A stretch of DNA of 64,000 nt. It comes from Deroplatys truncata. Taxonomy: Eukaryota > Arthropoda > Insecta > Mantodea > Mantidae. Position 1 is the first letter of the stretch, and each line of letters starts with the position of its first letter. Under the pieces are notes generated by a model. It saw only the letters and a list, made by a program, of their open reading frames with translations, did not search any database and was not told the DNA's origin. This document shows, one piece after another, positions 57,510-64,000 of this stretch. The stretch is taken from the NCBI GenBank assembly GCA_030765065.1, contig CM060979.1, positions 18,319,001 through 18,383,000 of the forward strand, in the 5' to 3' direction. The position numbers and the translations under genes are program-made.

Positions 57510-57690
57510 CTTACTGACCGGTTGGCTCGGGCAGCAATTTGAGGCCCGCATTTGGAAGGTCGTGGGTTCGATTTCCGACCTTCCGGCCGACGTTCCTAAC
57601 GCACGGGTTTTTAGAGGGATGCCCCAGGTCGCCAGTTAAATGTTTGAAGGATCATTACATCCCCGAATTTCCTGTCTCTCAATTTAACTT
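57510..57690 (+). mobile_element. tRNA-derived SINE
   Basis: GACCGGTTGGCTCGGGCAGC resembles an A box and GTGGGTTCGATTTCCGACC contains a B box. GATGCCCCAGGTCGCCAGTT corresponds to the body motif TTTCCCCGGGTCGACATG of the SINE at 28695. It abuts a B copy, as does that SINE. Confidence 0.6.
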
Positions 57691-58163
57691 CCATTCAACT
57701 TTCTTCTGCTTGTCTCTTTCTGAGTTGCAAGTGTCGGCAGGAGGTCTAGGTGTGAGCATGGCAGGGAAAAGGATGCTCTGAGTAAACGTTTGTCCCCTGG
57801 GGATATGTAAGTCCTCAGGGGTGAGGGGAGCCGGCTGCACCGTCTGCCACTGAGGGAGTTTAAATCTGTAAAGGTAGGGACCCTGCCCCTTGCCTGTCGT
57901 GACTCCTGGTCTGGCCGTCTTCTATCTCCTCTCACGTCATCTTCCACCCGTACCTAGGTACTAAAGGTCTACGTAGGTCGAAAAGCTAGTGCCCTCCGCT
58001 TCTAGTCCTACCCTATCCTATCCTACTCTTAGATTTATTACTATTAGGAGTAATTACAATATTATTATTCATATAGAGGTTGTATGTATCTCTAACCAAA
58101 TCGTTAAGAACGAACATAAGAATTAGTAAAATAAGATAACACAAAACAAATAAATTTGGCTGT
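57691..58163. other. Unassigned DNA, moderately GC-rich
   Basis: Possibly the rest of the preceding repeat. No coding signal. Confidence 0.35.
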
Positions 58164-59064
58164 TTTTTACTTTCTCTACTACGTATAGTAATTAGGGGAA
58201 GTATTGTATTCCACCCAAAAATTCGATACCGAGATTTCACCGGAAATACATGTTTTGAGAACCCTGAATCCAAAAAAAAGCATTTTTGGAAACATGTCCG
58301 TGTGTGTGTCTGTGTGTCTGTCTGTGAACAGCATAATGTAGAAACGAACAGTTGGATAAACACCAAACTTGGTATTTAGGTTCAGTATCTTCCAGAGATG
58401 CGACACCAAGGTTTTCAAGAAAATCCCCCTACCCCAGATTACCCTTTACATGGAAGATTTTTCGAAAATTTTAATTTTTTCAAAAATAGCACTAACGATT
58501 TTGATTAAAATATCACATGTTTTAAACATTTTCATGACAAATAAGATGCATATCTCGAATTTTCTGGAAATGTCTCCAAAAGTATTCTTCATTGTGACGA
58601 ATTTTGTATAACTGGTAAACCATAAGAGATAGACAAAATTTTACTGCACAAAAAATGTAGATCGCGTTAAAATACACAATTTATGTCATATACATTTTTC
58701 TTGTTGAGTGAACCATTTTCGAGATATTGCTTGTTATTCCCTTAAATTTTTCAATACTAATTTTCTCAAATGGGAATTCGTTATTCAATTTTTTTCTTTG
58801 ATATGCAAAGAGTATTAATCTGTGGGAAAGGGAATGGTGCTGCACCTAGCAACCAGCTATTAAGAGATATGTATGGGCTTAAAGGCTACTGTATTTCTAT
58901 ATTGCCCTTGTAAATATATATTCCCCTTTCATCTACAAGAAAATTAGCAATAAGATAGAGTCTGCAAATGTTTATCTCGATTAACATGAAGTAGATGGAG
59001 AAAAAGCATTTGTAAAATAGTTTGTACAAGAGTAGAAAAAGTCATGTGAGTGTAACACATCAGA
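58164..59064 (-). mobile_element. Family A, complete copy
   Basis: From TTTTTACTTTCTCTACTACG to GTGAGTGTAACACATCAGA. It carries the longer 5' variant (GTGGGAAAGGGAATGGTGCT) also seen in the copies at 6027 and 55560, so at least two A subtypes exist. Confidence 0.85.
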
Positions 59065-59690
59065 TTTTTTTATTACAAGTGTTTTGTTTCGATATACACG
59101 AATACCTTGACTGTATATGTGTAATGCCTTGGTGATCTCAGCTGGGGTTTTGTGGCTCTCACAGTTTGCTCACCCCCAGTTCGGACCATAACGCTACGTT
59201 TATTGACTATGAGCACGATAACGTGTATGATTCGGCAGCAACAAATTAACTCTCCGCGCGAGATTGGAAACGGGAGGAAAAAGGCTATCATTGGTCGAAA
59301 TGTGGGTCAGTCCATAAATTACATTTATATGTACATTACTTACGACCCCTTTCCTGAACACAGAGGCATGTTTGCTTGCTATGAATGGATTCCCGCTAAT
59401 AAACGTCTTTGGGGCTGATTTATCGCTGTGGTTTTCGTATTCCAAAGGGCGGCCTGGGCATTAGGTATGTTCTGCTAGTTCCATGAACGCTCCATTTAAC
59501 CTACAACAGCATTATCACTCAAGAGTTTTATGGCCATGGGCGTTTTAAATTCAGCACAAAGCAAACAAGCTATCAAATTAGAAAATGGTTGGCCTAAAAC
59601 AAAATTTTCTTCGTACCCAGCTATTTTAAGTCGTTGACTGTACGCGACTGTGACATTATTGCGTCCTCAAGGATAAAAAGAATCTGATAT
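59065..59690. other. Unassigned DNA
   Basis: Short ORFs on both strands without motifs. Nothing recognised. Confidence 0.4.
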
Positions 59691-59788
59691 TGCATTACAC
59701 CGGAAATACATGTTTTGAGAGAGCCTGAATAAATATATAAAAAGATTTTTAGCAAAATGTACTAGTGTGTATGTGTGTAACTAAAAAA
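59691..59788 (-). mobile_element. Family B fragment
   Basis: TTACACCGGAAATACATGTT and GAGAGAGCCTGAATAAATAT followed by a short (TG)n tract and GTAACTAAAAAA, where an A copy begins. Confidence 0.55.
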
Positions 59789-60627
59789 CCTGATGTGTTA
59801 CACTCACATGACTTTCTCTATTCTTGTACAAACTACTTTTACAAATGCTTATTCTCCATATGCTTCATGTTAATCGAGATATCGAGATGTTAATCTTATT
59901 GCTTATTTTCTTGTAGATGCAAGGGGAATTGATAGGCTTTAAGCGATAGTCAAATATTTTAAGAGCTGGTTGCTATGTGAATATTCCATTCTCTTTGCAT
60001 TAACAGAACAAAAAAAATGAATAACGAATTTGAGACAAAGTAGAAGTATTGAAAAATTTAAGGGAATAAGAAGCAATATCTCGAAAAGGGTTCACTCAAC
60101 AAAAAAAAATGTTTATGACATAAATTGTGTATTTTAACGCGATCTACATTTTTTGTGTAGTAAAATTTTGTCTATCTCTTATGGTTTACCAGTTATGCAA
60201 AAGTCGTTCTCAAAGAAGAATACTTTTGGAGACATTCCTGGAAAATTCGAGATATACATTTCATTTGTCACGAAAATATCTTAAACATATGATATTTTAA
60301 TCAAAATCATTAGCCATTTTTGAGGAAATTAAAATTTTCGAAAAATGTTCCATGCAAAGGGTATTCTGGGGGTGGGGGATTTTCTTGAAAACCGTCGAGT
60401 CGCATCTCTGGAAGATACTGAACCTAAATACCAAGTTTGGTGTTTATCCGACTGTTCGTTTCTGAGTTATGCTGTTCACAGACAGACACACGGACATGTT
60501 TCTAAAAATGCTTTTTTTGGATTCAGGGGGTCTCAAAACATGTATTTCCGGTGAAATCTCGGTATCGAATTTTTGGGTGGAATACAATACTTCCCCTACT
60601 TACTATACGTAGTAGAGAAAGTAAAAA
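59789..60627 (+). mobile_element. Family A, complete copy
   Basis: Starts CCTGATGTGTTACACTCACA (first base changed from T) and ends TACGTAGTAGAGAAAGTAAA AA. The CA tract is short. It begins in an A-run of a B fragment. Confidence 0.85.
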
Positions 60628-61151
60628 TGACATAATGATGAGAAGATACCAACTTGATACTCACTTCATAAAAACCTATAAAGGCATAGCTTGTTCACTG
60701 CATTATGTTCTTATCAGTATTTTTCTGCGTATAAACGCTTATAGCCAATTAAGTATTGCATGCTATTTCCGAAATTGCTCCTGTTTGACATTCTCCAATT
60801 GACAGCACTTTTTTTCTTGATAATGCCACAGATTATATAAACCCAATTGTTAGTCAAGGCTAATAATAATACAGGGAGAACCAAAAAACTACGAAACGCC
60901 TGCGCTATGTTTTTCGGCGCTGGTTGCCGTCTGCGGCAATCATAGAAAGGCGCCAATGAAACCATACAACATTTTTAAAACTACTTCTAAAGGCTTTTTT
61001 CACCAACTTTATGAAAGGAGATGCTGAAACTGGCCAACGTCGTTGTTCATACATTTTTGGCACCTCTTTAGGAAACTAGCCATCACTCGCCAATTTTTTT
61101 TCCAGTCAACAGTTGAAACCTGTACATATGTGATTACAATTTTGCCCTGTT
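60628..61151. other. Possible MITE or transposon end; otherwise unassigned
   Basis: ACAGGGAGAACCAAAAAACT near 60873 resembles the ACAGGGTG-type ends of DUF4817-group elements (compare 18128). No matching second end was identified. Confidence 0.25.
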
Positions 61152-61288
61152 TTTACTTTCTCTACTGCGTATAGTAAGTAGGGGAAGTATTGTATTCCAT
61201 CCAAAAATTCGATACGGAGATTTCACTGGAAATACATGTTTTGAGGTGCACTGAATGCATATAAAGCATTTTTGGAAACATTTCTCTC

Positions 61289-61355
<67 letters not shown>

Positions 61356-61644
61356 CTGTGAACAACATAACTCAGAAACGAACAGTCGGATAAACACCAA
61401 ACTTGGTATTTAGGTTCAGTATCTGCCAGAGATGCGACACGAAGGTTTTCAAGAAAATCCCCCCACCCCATTACTTATACTTTTTCTCAAATTCGTTATT
61501 CTTTTTTACTTTCTCTACTACGTATAGTAAGTAGGGGAAGTATTGCATTCCACCCAAAAATTCGATACCGAGATTTCACCGGAAATATATGTTTTGAGAC
61601 CTCCTGAATCCAAAAAAAGCATTTTTGGAAACATGTCCGTGTGT

Positions 61645-61676
<32 letters not shown>

Positions 61677-62593
61677 CTGTGAACAGCATAACTCAAATAC
61701 GAACAGTCGGATAAGCACCAAACTTGGTATTTATGTTCAGTATCTTCCAGAGATGCGACACGAAGGTTTTCAAGAAACTCCCCCCACCCCAGACTACCCT
61801 TTACCTGGAAGATTTTTCGAAAATTTTAATTTTCTCAAAAATGGCTCTAACGATTTTGATGAAAATATCATATGTTTAAGATAACGTCATGAGAAATTAA
61901 ATGTATATCTCGAATTTTCTGGGAATGTCTCCAAAAGTATTCTTCATTGTGAACGACTTTTCCATAACTGGTAAACCATAAGAGATAGACAAAATTTTAC
62001 TACACAAAAAATGTAGATCGTGTTAAAATACACAAATTATGTCATATACATTTCTTTTGTTGAGTGAACCGTTTTCGAGATATTGCTTGTTATTTCCTTA
62101 AATTTTCCAATACTTATACTTTTTCTCAAATTCGTGATTCATTTTTTTGTCCTGGACATGCAAAGAGAATGGAATGCGCCACATAGCAACCAGCGTTAAA
62201 ATATTTGACTATCGCTTAAAGTCTACCATATTCCCCTTGCACCTACAAGAAAATTAGCAATAAGATTAACATCTGGATATCTCCATTAACATGAAGCATA
62301 TGGAGAATAAGCGTATGTAAAAATAGTTTGTTCAAGAGTAGAGAAAGTCATGTGAGTGTAACACATCAGATTTTTTTACGTACTAGACATATAAAGAGAA
62401 TCGAATAATCCACATAGCAACCAGTTCTTAAAATATTTGACTATCGCTTAAAGCCTACCACTTACCCTTGCATCTACAAGAAAATTAGCAATAAGATTAA
62501 CATCTCGATTAACATGAAGCATATGGAGAATAAGCGTTTGTAAAAATAGCTTGTACAAGAGTAGAGAAAGTCATGTGAGTGTAACCCATCAGA
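61152..62593 (-). mobile_element. Family A outer copy, interrupted and internally deleted
   Basis: 3' part at 61152-61471 with a long (GT)n tract (61294-61352), a short internal piece at 61472-61501 (ACTTATACTTTTTCTCAAAT then TCGTTATTC), then an inserted A copy, then the 5' part 62371-62593. Between 61471 and 61472 several hundred bases of consensus are missing. Confidence 0.8.
61503..62370 (-). mobile_element. Family A, complete inner copy
   Basis: From TTTTTACTTTCTCTACTACG to GTGAGTGTAACACATCAGA. It lies in the internal A-run of the outer copy, directly next to AGAATAACG (reversed), the same position as the nest at 6309-7210. Confidence 0.85.
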
Positions 62594-62599
62594 ATTTTT

Positions 62600-63265
62600 T
62601 TGAGTGAATATTCAAGAGTTTTATTTATTAAAATATAATATAAATTTCGTTCTCCAAAATATTCCTTCAACCTAAATTAATACATTTAGTTGAATTCAAA
62701 CCAATTTTTAAAGCTTATCAAGAAAATCCTCCCACTCAAATTATGAAAAATGGCTATAACGATTTTGATTAAAATACCATATATTAATGATATTTATACG
62801 AGAAATAAAAATGAATATATTGAATTTTCTGGTTAATAACCTGTGAAGTCCTCGTTCGGAAGGAATTTCGTACAATCTTGTATAACCCTTAAACGCTAAG
62901 TGATAGACCAAAACGTACTACGCAAAAAATGTAGATCCCTTTAAAACATACACTTTACTTCCAATAACTTTTCTTTGTGGCATCAGTCATTAACTAGATA
63001 TCCATTACTTATTAGTTCGAATCGTTCAATACTTTGTCTTTCTTTTAAGTTCTGTCGATTTTCAGTTGTTTCTCGCGACTACATGCAAAGAGTTTGAAAT
63101 TTTACGACCAGTACAAAACGTCAAGTTCGAAAACATTTGACTATCAGTTTATCTGGATTAAAATGAAGTAGATAGAATAAAACTTACGTAAGAATAGAAT
63201 AATTTGTATACCCAGTAATAAGAGGTGGAAGGTAGAGTCATGTGAATGTAACACATCAAATTTTA
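62600..63265 (-). mobile_element. Family B copy
   Basis: AGAAAATCCTCCCACTCAAA, TGGCTATAACGATTTTGATT, GTAGATCCCTTTAAAACATA and CAGTTGTTTCTCGCGACTAC in B order, ending GTGAATGTAACACATCAAAT. Confidence 0.7.
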
Positions 63266-63867
63266 TTTTTCAGTAGGACGCCGTATCTAAGGGTGGCAAG
63301 AATCTCCATTTTAAATATGCAGAGTCAGAAGACAACAGCAGTATTATGATAAAGGAAGTGATACATTTTATCCAATAGAAACATCCGTTTCAGAAGTTGG
63401 AGATATTATTTAGAAGTATACGTTCCATAAACATGGAGTATTCAATGTTGTTTGTCAATTGCAAAGAAAAAGGCCGGTTATCTCAAGTTTCATTTCCGAC
63501 GTGTATTGCTATTGTTTACCTGAAAACGTTGGTAAACACTCTGAGTAAATATATAAAACAAAAGATGGAGATGGAAAATTTCCACCGGAAAGGAGGGGAA
63601 GGGGGAAGGGAAGGGTTTACCATGATCGGCCTCATTGATCGAACGCTCTTCTCAGTCACTGGCCATAAATTTAATGCTATCAGCAAGCCTAGGCATTTCT
63701 AAGATTTAAAAACTGGACGAAAGTAAATAAGTTTGAACTGTTACTGGACTTCAGAAGTGATTTTCAGATTACAAACCACCCCATCCTTCAACATTCAGCA
63801 GACCGTGTTTACCTGTCCGTCAGTGGCAGCTGGTGTTAAATTATTTGTATTGACATAATTATTAGCA
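63266..63867. other. Unassigned DNA
   Basis: The 101-residue ORF at 63397-63702 has no motif I recognise. Confidence 0.4.
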
Positions 63868-64000
63868 TGGCTTCCTTCGGCAGGGACGTAAAGCCGGTGG
63901 TCCCGTGTCGTTGATTGACGGCACGTAAAACAACCTCAATCCTGATCAAGAGGTCTCTGAGCAAAATTACCGATCTTTCACTCCCAATATAGAATGGGAC
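63868..64000 (+). mobile_element. SINE body, second copy, cut by window end
   Basis: CATGGCTTCCTTCGGCAGGG, AAAGCCGGTGGTCCCGTGTC, GAGGTCTCTGAGCAAAATTA and AATATAGAATGGGAC match the minus-strand SINE at 28255-28518. The tRNA-like head is missing here. Confidence 0.75.

Noticed and set aside
1-64000. CRISPR arrays, bacterial operons or phage modules
   Set aside because: No regularly spaced short direct repeats and no prokaryotic gene organisation. The tandem repeats present are microsatellites and one 88-base duplication.

Overview
The window looks like gene-free, AT-rich DNA from a large animal genome, most likely an insect. The evidence is the mix of transposon relics: mariner (DD34D), Tc1 (DD34E), DUF4817-type and IS630-like transposases, two hAT elements, non-LTR retrotransposons and several tRNA-headed SINE-like repeats. 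No bacterial operons, ribosome binding sites, rRNA, convincing functional tRNA or CRISPR array were seen. I recognise no host gene. Nearly every coding signal is a decayed transposase or reverse transcriptase. The species cannot be fixed from the sequence; a polyneopteran-type insect is only a guess.

The dominant component is a dispersed repeat of about 0.9 kb, called family A here, with a more diverged relative, family B. Complete A copies lie at 6309-7210, 20125-21023, 34683-35547, 55560-56462, 58164-59064, 59789-60627 and 61503-62370. Read in one orientation, A starts TCTGATGTGTTACACT and ends TACGTAGTAGAGAAAGTAAAA. It carries a (CA)n tract near its 3' end, a small hairpin at each end, and an inverted repeat that is terminal at one end but about 20 bases internal at the other. 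Several copies sit inside A-runs of other copies. This fits a non-autonomous rolling-circle (Helitron2-like) element, which is an inference.

Region by region. 1-2.4 kb: AT-rich DNA and a tRNA-headed repeat. 2.4-10 kb: A and B copies, one pair fused head to head and one pair nested. 11.5-14.5 kb: a three-level nest of a hAT element, a second hAT element inside it, and a mariner inside that. 15-21 kb: a transposase relic, a TG...CA repeat that may be a solo LTR, a DUF4817-type element and A copies. 21.1-24.4 kb: a long tRNA-headed repeat, a transposase N-terminal relic and a LINE with a nearly open reverse transcriptase on the minus strand. 24.6-35.5 kb: B and A copies, SINEs, and GC-rich sequence of unknown nature. 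37-39 kb: a solo-LTR-like repeat inserted in an A copy, then a palindromic mariner derivative. 39-45 kb: A copies, a Tc1 fragment and a decayed LINE. 46-49.5 kb: an IS630-like transposase relic, then the LTR-like repeat interrupted by a mariner. 50-54 kb: a split mariner and a SINE. 55-64 kb: more A and B copies, and a SINE running off the window.

The elements do not work together as a pathway. The window records successive insertions, and the order of the nested ones can be read directly from the interrupted copies.
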